Positions 17,787 through 27,825 of a stretch of 52,231 nucleotides of DNA are shown in pieces. How positions within the stretch are numbered: the first letter of the stretch is position 1; each line of letters begins with the position of its first letter. A model generated the notes under the pieces. The model searched no databases. It was not told where the DNA came from and saw only the letters and a program-made list of their open reading frames with translations. Location: the NCBI GenBank assembly GCA_030523715.1, contig JAUNHY010000002.1, positions 1 to 52,231 of the forward strand. The letters run 5' to 3'. This DNA comes from Candidatus Saccharimonadota bacterium (lineage in GTDB: Bacteria; Patescibacteriota; Saccharimonadia; Saccharimonadales; Saccharimonadaceae). The position numbers and the translations under genes are program-made.

Positions 17787-19143
17787 ATTTAGCGTATTGC
17801 CAGATTACTCCATCTGCCCCATCGAGTAACGTAATACCTTTAGCTTCAATCTCATCACGCAAAGCGTCTGCTTTTACGTAATCTTTATCTTTTTTAGCCT
17901 GAATTCTGTCACTTATTTTTTGTTTCAATTCATTTGGTATATCTGGCGTAGTCTCTTCTATCATAAGGCCAAAGGCATCGTCCAAAAACTTCACAAACGC
18001 ATCATCTGGTACATTTTTGCTAATAGATTTATCCAGTTCCGCAAAAGCTCCCGCCGAGTTTAAATTATTATCCAATTGCGTCTTGATGACGTCACGTATA
18101 TCATTCATATCAGTAGCATCTTTTTGCCAACGTAACGCTGCAAAATTACGATAATTCAATAGACGCTGCTTCGCCGCCGCAATATCTTCGAACGAAAAAT
18201 TACGCTCACTCTGGAAATGCCCCTGCAAAACCCACATTTTATAATCCATATGCGAGTAACCTTTCTCGGCCAAATCATTAAACATATATACGTTGCCAAG
18301 CGATTTCGAAATTTTCTGCCCCTCAATCGTAATAAAGTTATTGTGCAACCAAAAATTAGACATCTTTTTGCCGAACGCGCCTTCAGTTTGTGCAATCTCA
18401 TTCGTGTGATGCACTGGAATGTGATCAATGCCACCGCAATGAATATCAATTGGCTCTCCAAGTTTCTCATGAATTATCGTCGAGCACTCAAGATGCCATC
18501 CCGGATACCCCATCCGTCCACGATACTCCCACTGCATCGCATGATCTTCGCCATCGCGAATCCATTTCCAAACTGCAAAATCTGACGGATTCCGTTTCTC
18601 TGAACTAAACTCTACGCGCGCGCCCGCCTTCAAATGCTCTAAATCCAGCCGCGCAAAATCGGCATAGGTCGGAAACTTCGAAGTATCAAAATACAAACCA
18701 TCTGTCGTATCATACAAAAAGCCTTTCTTGTCCAATTCATTAACAAGCGCAATATCCTCTTTGATATAGTCTGTCGCACGGCAAATATCTGTCGGTTCTA
18801 CCATATTTAATGCCCGGAAATTATTTAGGTAATCGTTCATATACATTTCTGCGACTTCCCAAACCGTCTTACCATCACGCTTTGCACCTTTTTCCATCTT
18901 ATCTTCGCCATCGTCGGCATCAGAAGCAAGATGGCCTACATCCGTAATATTTAGAACACGATCTACCGACCAACCATTCAGCCGTAATGTACGCACAAGC
19001 AGATCCCAATAAATATAACAAGTAAAATTCCCAATATGGGCAAAACTATATACCGTCGGTCCACAAGTATAGACTTTTACCCTTTTTGGATTAATAGGGC
19101 TAAATTCTTCGACTCTACGAGTCAGGGTATTATATAGTTTCAT
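17785..19143 (-). CDS. cysS: Cysteinyl-tRNA synthetase
   Basis: 452 residues, normal length. The HIGH-type motif is FAHIGNF after the zinc Cys in VYTCGPTVYS, the central CGGIDHIPVHHTNEIAQTEG segment carries further zinc ligands, and the second signature reads KISKSLGN. The frame is open 29 codons further upstream, but that part does not resemble CysRS. The ATG at 19143 begins the family consensus MKLYNTLTRR and is preceded by a well-placed leaderless promoter, so 19143 is the start. Confidence 0.97.
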   Translation of the reverse strand: MKLYNTLTRRVEEFSPINPKRVKVYTCGPTVYSFAHIGNFTCYIYWDLLVRTLRLNGWSVDRVLNITDVGHLASDADDGEDKMEKGAKRDGKTVWEVAEMYMNDYLNNFRALNMVEPTDICRATDYIKEDIALVNELDKKGFLYDTTDGLYFDTSKFPTYADFARLDLEHLKAGARVEFSSEKRNPSDFAVWKWIRDGEDHAMQWEYRGRMGYPGWHLECSTIIHEKLGEPIDIHCGGIDHIPVHHTNEIAQTEGAFGKKMSNFWLHNNFITIEGQKISKSLGNVYMFNDLAEKGYSHMDYKMWVLQGHFQSERNFSFEDIAAAKQRLLNYRNFAALRWQKDATDMNDIRDVIKTQLDNNLNSAGAFAELDKSISKNVPDDAFVKFLDDAFGLMIEETTPDIPNELKQKISDRIQAKKDKDYVKADALRDEIEAKGITLLDGADGVIWQYAK

Positions 19144-19150
19144 ACCCTTA

Positions 19151-19159
19151 AGTATAGCA
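19151..19159 (-). promoter_or_regulatory. Extended -10 promoter of cysS, leaderless
   Basis: TGC-TATACT on the minus strand, seven bases, then the ATG at 19143. It decides the cysS start. Confidence 0.6.
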
Positions 19160-19174
19160 TCTGTTTTATGACAA

Positions 19175-20692
19175 TTATACGAGCAACAATATGAAAATGA
19201 AGAATGCAATCGGGAAAACAAACATCGCAATCATAAAGATAATAATAATCATTAAAGGATTAGAAGATTGGTTATCGCGCACTTGCACTCTACCATTTCG
19301 GGTTCGTATCCCCTTTATCTTATAATCATTCCTATCGTACATCTGCGAATATCTTGAACCATGAACTGCCGAAGCATAAAAATCTTCTTCCACGACATTT
19401 TTTATCGCCGCAGCGGTATCCTTTTCATGCATATGCCGTGCCGTCTTATTCTTATATTCGTTAGATTTAACTGCCACTATAACTCCAGCGATTAGAGCCC
19501 AAAAGAATGCCACTATAGATAATAACATCTGGAGATACGATAGACTGATGAAGCCATCAATTGCTAGCGAGATAATTTTCAGAGCAATTGCCATGCCGAC
19601 ACATACTGTTGGAACTACCCCTACCCAATGCCATACTTTATTCTTTTCTACCGGCACACTGCCAACTAATTCGCCCGTTCGTCCATTCACGGCCACATAA
19701 TGTAGGACCGCGCTTCCGTCTTTTTTCTTGTCTAAGTAACTATACAACCAAACTGGTAGATATGCAGTTTTCCACTTTACGCCCTTCTGTTCAAGCTGCA
19801 TCCTATCCCAACGCACGCCGCGATCATAGAAAGAAATCCAATCACGCATCCTATACCGCATAATATCTTCTACTTGCAGCTTAACCAATTTATCCAACTC
19901 TTTGATGTCAACATCACGTTTTTCAAAGGCAAACCCCGTCGTATAGCGCGCATCCCATTTCACAGCATTTTGCGTATCGAATGGCATAATCGCACTAACA
20001 ATATTGTTCGTGTTAACCGATATGTCTTGATTAAGTTTATCAGCGGATGCCTCTATCGTTAAATCATCAACAATCAATTCAAATTTTCGGCCCACATTAT
20101 ATATATCTGCATCATAACGCCACTCAGCATCATCGCCAGAACCGACCATATATCTCCGCGTCTGATGTTCTCCAACGCCAGCCATCTCCGCATGGACATT
20201 CATATCTACTACCATATATGGCAAATAAACGCCCATTAAATTATCCTCGCTAAACTGGTCCGCGAATTCCTGCTTACATAAAGTTCTATGATCCTGCACA
20301 AATTTATTCATCAAACGATGCGCTGCCCTACGCGACAATTTAAATGGCAAAATCATATCGGGTACTGCCCCATTTGGCAATTTATCGTTAATCGACAGCG
20401 TATTGCGGCACCAAGGACATCTTGCCGTCAAAGCCTCAGAAGTATTAACGGATACCTCGGACCCGCAGGCCGAACACTTAAGTGTCACCATTACTTTTTC
20501 ATCGATAATTTTCTCGGCACCCTTACCAACAATTTTGCCTTTAAGCAATAACACATTGTCACGTTCGTTCCCTAATTCAGGCTCAAAAACACTGCGGCAA
20601 TATCTACATTGCAGTTTTCCTAGCTTTTGGTTTAGCGTAACATCCGAGCCGCCACAGTTCGGGCATCTTTCTATACTATTTTTTATTGTCAT
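19175..20692 (-). CDS. Zinc-ribbon membrane protein, paralogue 1 (YdjG-like)
   Basis: About 505 residues from the ATG at 20692; the 13 codons upstream overlap the previous gene and add nothing family-like. Two zinc ribbons open the protein: CPNC...CRYC (about 10-30) and CSAC...CPWC (about 65-90). A long conserved domain follows (VPDMILPFKLSRRAA to TAYLPVWLYSY, about 105-325), shared with paralogues 2 and 3. Then come two or three membrane helices (about 345-410) and a last one at the C-terminus. It overlaps the upstream paralogue by 17 bases. In Bacillus the related YdjG and YdjH anchor the SPFH protein YdjI at the membrane, and I infer the same role. It is last in the four-gene operon. Confidence 0.85.
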   Translation of the reverse strand: MTIKNSIERCPNCGGSDVTLNQKLGKLQCRYCRSVFEPELGNERDNVLLLKGKIVGKGAEKIIDEKVMVTLKCSACGSEVSVNTSEALTARCPWCRNTLSINDKLPNGAVPDMILPFKLSRRAAHRLMNKFVQDHRTLCKQEFADQFSEDNLMGVYLPYMVVDMNVHAEMAGVGEHQTRRYMVGSGDDAEWRYDADIYNVGRKFELIVDDLTIEASADKLNQDISVNTNNIVSAIMPFDTQNAVKWDARYTTGFAFEKRDVDIKELDKLVKLQVEDIMRYRMRDWISFYDRGVRWDRMQLEQKGVKWKTAYLPVWLYSYLDKKKDGSAVLHYVAVNGRTGELVGSVPVEKNKVWHWVGVVPTVCVGMAIALKIISLAIDGFISLSYLQMLLSIVAFFWALIAGVIVAVKSNEYKNKTARHMHEKDTAAAIKNVVEEDFYASAVHGSRYSQMYDRNDYKIKGIRTRNGRVQVRDNQSSNPLMIIIIFMIAMFVFPIAFFIFILLLV

Positions 20693-22169
20693 TGTTTTGC
20701 CCCACCGGCTTATCTTCTGGCTTCGACCCAAACATGCGGTCTATTCCTAAATAATTAGCCATTTTTTCGCCCATCATTTCTTTACCATTAGTAGCAATCG
20801 TCCCCTTAATAACACTATCGTTCTGGCCAATAATACGAGAATTCGACAAGCCTTTCCTATGTTCGCGCAAATTATCAGATTTCTTAAGATTCTTCATCTC
20901 GGATTTAGTATTCGCTTCGTGCTTATGACGCTTATCCATATTGCGATATTTGCTCATCTTAATCCAATAAAAGATGAAACCAGGAGTCAAACCGGCTAAG
21001 CCAAATAGCCATGGATTATCGTCATCCGTATCCACACCAAGCCAAAATCTTATCCACTGAAAACCGAGGAAAATACCAATAACTTCAATAATTCCAGATA
21101 TAATTCTTAATTTAGTCTTATTTATCGGTACACTTCCCATCACTGCACCGGTTCGCGCATTTACCGCCACATAATGCAATAGCTTTTTATCCTCTTGGTA
21201 ATAGCTATATAACCAGACTGGCAGATACGCCGATTTCCATTTCGTACCTTTAATATCGACTTTTTCATTCGTCCATTTTGCGCCACGATTATAGAAAGTC
21301 ATGCTTTCCTTAACTTTATAGCGCGCCACATCGCCCACCTGCGCTTGCATCACCGGCTTCAAAAGATCGATATTTGCATCTCTTTTCTCGCTCGAGAAGC
21401 CGCGTAAATAAGCCGGATTCCAGCCGACGCAATTTTCCGTATCAAACGGCATGATTGCATTAATCACGTTATTTGTATTCGTCTTCAGGTCTTGATTTAG
21501 CTTATCAGACGACGCTTCGACGGTTAAATCATCAACAAACAAATCAAATTCGCGCGACACATCATAAGCATCCGCATCATATTTCACCCTACGAGAATTG
21601 CCAGATCCGACAGTATATTGTCGCACCAAATGTTCCGCCTCGCCAGACATCTCTGCGTGCGCATTTACATCTACAACCATGTAAGGCAAGTACGCCCCCA
21701 AAATATTATCGGTTTTAAATTCCGTCTTAAATTTCGGATGCGCAAAAAACTGTCTTTTGCCAACAAATTCATGAATTTTCGCTTCGGCTTCTTCTTTCTT
21801 TGTCTTAAATGGCAAAACTAAATCTGGGACAGCGCCATTCGGCATTTTTTCGTTAACAGACAAAACATGGCGGCACCAGTGACAGCGCGCACTCGTCACT
21901 TCATCGGTATTAATCACGACTTCTGCGCCACAGGCTGGACACTTTAAGGTCAAAATCGTGTTTTCGTCTGGAATAATATTGGTCGCGCCCTCACCTATAA
22001 TCTCGTCTGTCAAGTCCTCAACGCCGCCATAGGCATTAGCACTCTGGTCGTCAAATAAAGTGCGACAATACTTACACTTCAGTTTGCCACTATTAACATC
22101 AAGCTCTATATCGGTAGCGCCGCATTTTGGACATCGATTTGCGCCATTCTTATCATTCTTTATCGCCAT
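20676..22169 (-). CDS. Zinc-ribbon membrane protein, paralogue 2 (YdjG-like)
   Basis: 497 residues, same plan as its neighbours: CPKC...CKYC (about 13-37), CPAC...CHWC (about 76-99), the shared central domain ending SAYLPVWLYSYYQ (near 325), two membrane helices (about 355-410) and a basic Lys/Asn-rich C-tail with no final helix. The tail difference from paralogues 1 and 3 suggests that the three form a hetero-oligomer in which only some C-termini return to the membrane. It starts 12 bases after the stop of paralogue 3. Confidence 0.85.
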   Translation of the reverse strand: MAIKNDKNGANRCPKCGATDIELDVNSGKLKCKYCRTLFDDQSANAYGGVEDLTDEIIGEGATNIIPDENTILTLKCPACGAEVVINTDEVTSARCHWCRHVLSVNEKMPNGAVPDLVLPFKTKKEEAEAKIHEFVGKRQFFAHPKFKTEFKTDNILGAYLPYMVVDVNAHAEMSGEAEHLVRQYTVGSGNSRRVKYDADAYDVSREFDLFVDDLTVEASSDKLNQDLKTNTNNVINAIMPFDTENCVGWNPAYLRGFSSEKRDANIDLLKPVMQAQVGDVARYKVKESMTFYNRGAKWTNEKVDIKGTKWKSAYLPVWLYSYYQEDKKLLHYVAVNARTGAVMGSVPINKTKLRIISGIIEVIGIFLGFQWIRFWLGVDTDDDNPWLFGLAGLTPGFIFYWIKMSKYRNMDKRHKHEANTKSEMKNLKKSDNLREHRKGLSNSRIIGQNDSVIKGTIATNGKEMMGEKMANYLGIDRMFGSKPEDKPVGQNNDNKK

Positions 22170-22181
22170 TATTCCTCCCTT

Positions 22182-23705
22182 TTAATAATCGTAGCTATAA
22201 TCGAAGCCACCTGAATCATAATCAAAATCGTAATCAGAGCCACCCCAATCGTAATCATAATCATAGCTGGAGCCGTAATCATAGTCCCATCCAGAATCAT
22301 AACTCGACGAACCGCCACCTCCGCCAGAACCACCCCCCGCAAAAAGCAATATCAACAATAGAATTACAATAAAGATAATAATGCCAGCTAAGTTACCGCC
22401 TGAGCCACTCGAACTATTACGTTTAGCCTGCGTATAATTACTACCTGTCTGAAAACGATTTTTCTCGACAGCCAACATTTCGTTGCGTCCAGTCGATAGA
22501 GCACCAATCACCCGATTATCATTACGCTTATAAACCTCTTTACTATATGATGTTCCGCTCGATGATGTTAAATCATCCTTTTGAGTTAATTCTTCAATTT
22601 TTGCATTAGTTTCTATTTCGTGACGATGTCGTGAAATATTTTCCGTCTCTACATAATGGCCATTTCCTGTCGCCAATGGCAAACAACCGACGGTCTCACC
22701 CGTACGTGCATTTACAGCCACATAATAGATCCGTGGATCGCCTGCAAACTTCGTATGGTAACTGTACAACCAAACTGGTAAATAAGCCGACTTCCACTTC
22801 GTGCCCTTAATACCCAGGTGTTCTTTTTCCCAACGTACCCCACGATCGTACTGAACAGTTGTCTCTTTTGCTTTACGGCGTCCAATGTCTCCAGATTGCA
22901 GCGCCACAACCTCTTTAAGGCTATTAACACTTACATTACGCTTCTCACTCGAAAAACCTCTCAGATAATTTGCATCCCAGGCCGCCGCGTTTTCCGTATC
23001 GAACGGCAAAATTGCATTAATAATATTATTTGAATTAATATATGTACCTTGATTAAGGCGCGCAGCCGATGATTCTACTGTTAAATCATCTACCAAAAGC
23101 GTAAAATTACGCTCAATTTCATAAGTTTCTATTCGCCATGGTGGCGTAACTTTATTCTTATCCAGGTTTATCTCGGCTTGCCCACGCATTTCCATACGCG
23201 CGTTTACGTCCACAATCATAAATGGGAAATAAACACCATCGACGCCACGCTTATCTAGCTCATCTATAAATCCTGGCGCTATATTTTCACTTCGACCACT
23301 GATGCACTTTCGGACTTTTTCTATCGCCTCTTCTTTCGTAATCTTAAACGGTAAGACCAAATCCGGAACTGCACCATTCGATACTGCTTCATTGACAGCA
23401 AAAATATGACGACACCAGTGACAACTAGCATCGGTTGACTCGTCGGTATTTATTACGACTTCGGCACCGCAAGAAGGACACTTAAATGTTTTTACGATAT
23501 CGTCGCCAGGAATAATATCTTCCGCACCCGCCCCGCGCGTTTCCCCTTTCATCCCCTCGACGCCACCATACTCATTTGCACTTTTTGCTTCAAAAAGTGT
23601 CTTACAATAAGCACATTTAAGCTTTCCTTCTTTTGCGTCCAGCGCTACATCGCTAGACCCGCAATGCGGGCAGCGATGTAGGCCATCTTTCAGCTTTTCA
23701 GCCAT
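22182..23705 (-). CDS. Zinc-ribbon membrane protein, paralogue 3, with Tyr/Asp/Gly tail
   Basis: 507 residues. Zinc ribbons CPHC...CAYC (about 12-36) and CPSC...CHWC (about 76-99) and the central domain match paralogues 1 and 2. The internal membrane pair is missing; a Gln/Asn/Ser linker leads to one helix (about 439-456). A 51-residue tail follows: first Gly/Ser, then about 11 Tyr and 12 Asp mixed with Gly, Trp and Phe, and no Lys or Arg. It looks like a low-complexity, phase-separating or adhesive tail; which side of the membrane it is on depends on topology I cannot settle. It is the second gene of the operon, 18 bases after the SPFH gene. Confidence 0.85.
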   Translation of the reverse strand: MAEKLKDGLHRCPHCGSSDVALDAKEGKLKCAYCKTLFEAKSANEYGGVEGMKGETRGAGAEDIIPGDDIVKTFKCPSCGAEVVINTDESTDASCHWCRHIFAVNEAVSNGAVPDLVLPFKITKEEAIEKVRKCISGRSENIAPGFIDELDKRGVDGVYFPFMIVDVNARMEMRGQAEINLDKNKVTPPWRIETYEIERNFTLLVDDLTVESSAARLNQGTYINSNNIINAILPFDTENAAAWDANYLRGFSSEKRNVSVNSLKEVVALQSGDIGRRKAKETTVQYDRGVRWEKEHLGIKGTKWKSAYLPVWLYSYHTKFAGDPRIYYVAVNARTGETVGCLPLATGNGHYVETENISRHRHEIETNAKIEELTQKDDLTSSSGTSYSKEVYKRNDNRVIGALSTGRNEMLAVEKNRFQTGSNYTQAKRNSSSGSGGNLAGIIIFIVILLLILLFAGGGSGGGGGSSSYDSGWDYDYGSSYDYDYDWGGSDYDFDYDSGGFDYSYDY

Positions 23706-23723
23706 TAAAATCGAATTCCTCGA

Positions 23724-24923
23724 CTAAGCAGCGGCTGGAGTTTCTGGTTCTGCTGGAGCAGCGGCTTGTTCAGCTGGTGCAGCCGGAGCGGCTGGAGCTG
23801 GAGCAGCAGCTTCGCCACCACCAATAGGGGTCGTCAGGCTTCCTGCGCCACCCATCTGATTGATAGCCATACCCATACCAAACATACCAGTAGTACCACC
23901 ATTGCCACCCTGGTTGTTGCCAGCAGCTTCGAAGCCACGAGCAATCGTTGCCTGAGAGTAAGCAGCACCAATGCGACCACCATCTTTGGCCATTTCTTCG
24001 CCAACCATACCCATAGTCTGAGCTTGTGCCATACCAGAGAGCATCGTTGCGTTGAATTGTTCGACCATTTGTGCGGACTTTTCGTCCCAGTCGAGACCAA
24101 GTGGCTGCACATTTACGACTTCGAGACCATACTTAGTACCCCATTGGAAGTTAGCTTCAACAGCTTCGTTGACATTCTTGGCAAACTCAACCGTACCGCC
24201 CTGAATATCGTCGATTGACTTACCGCCCTTAGTATAGGCAGAAAGTGCTGCCGCTAAGGAGCCTACAAAGCCCGAAAAGAGCGAATCCTCTACGCCACCA
24301 GTGTCGCCTTCACCGCCAAGCTCGAAAATACCACGACCCTGACCAGATACGATATCAACAGGTACTAAATTCTTGAATAAGAGAATTGGATCCACAACCT
24401 TAATCGTGTAAGTACCATTACTCGTTACGGAAAGCATCAAACCACGATAGTTACTATCCTTATAGCGAATTACATTTTGCGTACCATAGCGAAGACCAGC
24501 TACATCTTTCAAATTTACGTAGTAAGCTTGCTGTTGGTTGCCTGGCTGACCGCCAAACTTAAACTGGTTCCAGCTCTGGCCAAAGGTCGAAGCAAAGAAG
24601 CCATCACCAGCAAACATGCTTTTAGCTTCTGGAACATTCTGAGTAGTGTAAGTATAACCACCTGGTTCAGCGATAACGGCAGTAATACCACCATTCTCTA
24701 CCGTAATCAAACAGGTGCCTTCTGGTACCATAAACTTACTACCGTCGGAAATGACACTGGCGTTCTCCTCGCCATCATTATTTTCACTTCCGTTAACCTT
24801 TACAGGTGTAGCACGTGCCAACAATACGTGATCGCGCATCGAGGCTGGTGGTGCCATATATTCGAGCCACTGGTTGGCAAAGCTGCCACTGAGAGCGCCC
24901 GTAAAAGCTTTAATAAAGCCCAT
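23724..24923 (-). CDS. SPFH-domain protein, YdjI-like
   Basis: 399 residues. Matches the virion-core/YdjI-type branch of the SPFH (stomatin-prohibitin-flotillin) superfamily: N-terminal GFIKAFTGALSGSFANQW, then SDGSKFMVPEGTCLITVENG, the SPFH core (about 60-290), a helical stretch with AQMVEQFNATMLSGMAQAQTMG, a Gly/Met/Asn-rich segment and an Ala/Pro/Glu tail (about 365-399). SPFH proteins form membrane-associated rings or scaffolds. In Bacillus YdjI works with the zinc-ribbon proteins YdjG/YdjH to bring PspA to the membrane. It leads an operon with three such zinc-ribbon paralogues. A strong AAGGAGGA Shine-Dalgarno is present, so this operon is leadered. Confidence 0.88.
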   Translation of the reverse strand: MGFIKAFTGALSGSFANQWLEYMAPPASMRDHVLLARATPVKVNGSENNDGEENASVISDGSKFMVPEGTCLITVENGGITAVIAEPGGYTYTTQNVPEAKSMFAGDGFFASTFGQSWNQFKFGGQPGNQQQAYYVNLKDVAGLRYGTQNVIRYKDSNYRGLMLSVTSNGTYTIKVVDPILLFKNLVPVDIVSGQGRGIFELGGEGDTGGVEDSLFSGFVGSLAAALSAYTKGGKSIDDIQGGTVEFAKNVNEAVEANFQWGTKYGLEVVNVQPLGLDWDEKSAQMVEQFNATMLSGMAQAQTMGMVGEEMAKDGGRIGAAYSQATIARGFEAAGNNQGGNGGTTGMFGMGMAINQMGGAGSLTTPIGGGEAAAPAPAAPAAPAEQAAAPAEPETPAAA

Positions 24924-24947
24924 GGAAATCCTCCTTACTTTTCTTTC

Positions 24948-24956
24948 ATTTTAGCA
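24948..24956 (-). promoter_or_regulatory. Extended -10 promoter of the SPFH/zinc-ribbon operon
   Basis: TGC-TAAAAT on the minus strand, 24 bases before the ATG at 24923; the predicted leader of about 18 bases contains AAGGAGGA. Confidence 0.55.
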
Positions 24957-25008
24957 TATCCAATATTGATATGCATAAGTAATTTGAGCAAATAATTTAC
25001 TCAGACTA

Positions 25009-25056
25009 CAAAAAACATCTCTCTGTTGCGTTTAAGCCACAAGAAAGATGTTTTTG
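25009..25056 (-). terminator. Terminator of the pyrophosphatase gene
   Basis: On the minus strand AAAAACATCTTTCT pairs with AGAGAGATGTTTTT across a loop of about 18 bases and ends in a T run, 14 bases after the stop at 25070. Confidence 0.65.
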
Positions 25057-25069
25057 TGTTTATTGAGTT

Positions 25070-25591
25070 TTAGAAGCGCTTAATCGCGTCTTCAATAACC
25101 TTCTGGGCTTCTTCAAGGCCAAAGAAACCTTTCACATGGGTCGTGCCAGGCTTCTTCAAATCCTTGTAATGATTGAAGTGGAACTCAATTTGTTCGATGG
25201 TGCGCTTTGGCAAATCTTCAAGCGTCTTAATTACATCGCCATTGTTACGATCATCATCGACCACGGCGATAATCTTATCGTCAACTTCCCCATCATCCTC
25301 AAACTTCATCACGCCAAGAATGCGAGCTTTTACATAAATGCCAGTGGTTAAAGGCTGATCGGTAATCACAAGCACATCGAGCTCATCGCCATCCTCATCG
25401 AGCGTTTGCGGAATAAAGCCATAGTTACAAGGCTTTGCAAATGCCACTGGCTCAATGCGATCGAGCATAAAGCAAGCACGCTTACGATCCCATTCAATTT
25501 TATGATTACTACCAGTTGGAATCTCAATTACGACATTGATCTCGCCGTTTTTGTAATCTCCAGGTTCAAGTACTTGGTTAAAATCTGCCAT
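25070..25591 (-). CDS. ppa: Inorganic pyrophosphatase, family I
   Basis: 173 residues, normal for soluble family I enzymes that hydrolyse PPi to phosphate and pull biosynthetic reactions forward. The metal-binding signature DEDGDELDVLV is near residue 64, preceded by YGFIPQTL; later acidic residues (VDDKIIAVVDDD) complete the site. The ATG at 25591 is chosen over one nine codons upstream because GGAG lies just before it and the family N-terminus begins there. It is divergent from the gapdh operon. Confidence 0.95.
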   Translation of the reverse strand: MADFNQVLEPGDYKNGEINVVIEIPTGSNHKIEWDRKRACFMLDRIEPVAFAKPCNYGFIPQTLDEDGDELDVLVITDQPLTTGIYVKARILGVMKFEDDGEVDDKIIAVVDDDRNNGDVIKTLEDLPKRTIEQIEFHFNHYKDLKKPGTTHVKGFFGLEEAQKVIEDAIKRF

Positions 25592-25656
25592 TTCACTCCT
25601 TTCAATTTTTGCGCCCAAAATCGGGCCTTTCCACTATCATAGCACAACCTATATGG

Positions 25657-25662
25657 TATAAT
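25657..25662 (+). promoter_or_regulatory. -10 box of the gapdh operon
   Basis: TATAAT, then about 40 bases to the ATG; the leader contains AGGAG (25690-25694) at usable spacing. This operon is leadered. Confidence 0.55.
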
Positions 25663-25684
25663 AAGCATAAGTACCATCTAATAA

Positions 25685-26731
<1,047 letters not shown>

Positions 26732-26732
26732 T

Positions 26733-27173
26733 ATGCATGTCTACCTCGGCGCCGATCATCGCGGCTACCAATTAAAAGATGAAATCATTAGCTGGCTCCA
26801 GGGCCGCCAGATTCCATTTACCGATTTTGGCGCCAACTCCTACGACGCCGAGGACGATTTTAATGACTACGCCAAAAAAGTTGCCATCGCTATGACATCA
26901 AATACCGATGACACCGATTTTGGCATCTTACTTTGCGGCTCTGGCCAAGGCATGGCAATGCAGGCCAACCGCTATAAAGGCGTTCGTGCCGCCATCTGTG
27001 ATTCCGCCATCGAGGCCATGGAAGCTCGCGGCCACAATAACGCCAATGTTCTCTGCATTTCCGCAGACGAGAACACGCATAATTACGCAGAAATTATCAA
27101 CGCCTTCATGGATACCAAACCTATCCAAGAAGAAAAATATCAACGCCGTTGTCGCAAATTAGACGAGGATTAA
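26733..27173 (+). CDS. rpiB: Ribose-5-phosphate isomerase B
   Basis: 146 residues. It interconverts ribose 5-phosphate and ribulose 5-phosphate. The N-terminal MHVYLGADHRGYQLK and the active-site loop GILLCGSGQGMAMQAN (catalytic Cys near 71) are typical of RpiB/LacAB. Start 26733 is chosen because it begins the family consensus; it lies one base after the gapdh stop, and the longer frame would run inside gapdh. Confidence 0.95.
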   Translation: MHVYLGADHRGYQLKDEIISWLQGRQIPFTDFGANSYDAEDDFNDYAKKVAIAMTSNTDDTDFGILLCGSGQGMAMQANRYKGVRAAICDSAIEAMEARGHNNANVLCISADENTHNYAEIINAFMDTKPIQEEKYQRRCRKLDED

Positions 27174-27174
27174 T

Positions 27175-27825
27175 ATGGCAATTACAGTAATCGCTCCAAG
27201 CGTTCTCAGCGCAAACCCAACTGAGTATAAAGAAATTATTAAGCGCTACTACCCTTTCGCAAAGCGCGTCCATATTGACGTCTCCGACGGCACTCTTACT
27301 AATAACACTACTCTTCATGAATCTGCCGTCTGGTGGCCAAAAGGCTGGACGGTTGATATTCATATGATGACCGCCGAACCATCAAAACATCTCCAAGATC
27401 TTCTTAAATTACATCCGAATATGGTCATTTTTCACGCCGAAGCTCGTGAAGATTTATTGCCAATCTTTGATACTCTTAAGCAAAACGGCATGAAAGTTGG
27501 CGTCGCTATCGTTAAAGGTGTCTATCCAGGCTCCATTAAAACGATTCTCAAAGCGGCCGACCACGCTCTTATCTTCTCTGGTAACCTCGGCGAATATGGC
27601 GGCGAAGCTAATTTGTTGCTACTTGAAAAAGTCGCTCTCATCGATGAAATTCATAAAGGCATCGAAATTGGCTGGGATGGTGGTGCTAATCTAGAAAACG
27701 CCCGCCTTATTACTCATGCCGGCGTAACCGTGATTAATGTCGGAAGCGCCATCGAAAAGGCAGAAGATCCAGAAGATGTCTTCAAGAAGCTCAATGCCGA
27801 AACCGAAAATGAGGATATTATTTAA
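27175..27825 (+). CDS. Ribulose-phosphate 3-epimerase-like protein, divergent
   Basis: 216 residues, normal length for a TIM-barrel Rpe. The start APSVLSANP and the metal/acid residues in VHIDVSDG, DIHMM and GWDGGANLENA match Rpe positions (His, Asp, His, Asp). Two features differ. The usual MDGHFVPN segment reads SDGTLTNN, and the loop normally V-N-P-G-F-G-G-Q reads GNLGEYGGE. The metal site looks intact, so epimerase activity is likely, but sugar specificity may have shifted (compare allulose-6-phosphate epimerases). It starts one base after rpiB stops. Confidence 0.8.
   Translation: MAITVIAPSVLSANPTEYKEIIKRYYPFAKRVHIDVSDGTLTNNTTLHESAVWWPKGWTVDIHMMTAEPSKHLQDLLKLHPNMVIFHAEAREDLLPIFDTLKQNGMKVGVAIVKGVYPGSIKTILKAADHALIFSGNLGEYGGEANLLLLEKVALIDEIHKGIEIGWDGGANLENARLITHAGVTVINVGSAIEKAEDPEDVFKKLNAETENEDII

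Noticed and set aside
19144-19230. 29 extra N-terminal codons on cysS
   Set aside because: The residues are unrelated to CysRS, they overlap the upstream gene, and the promoter at 19151-19159 lies within them.
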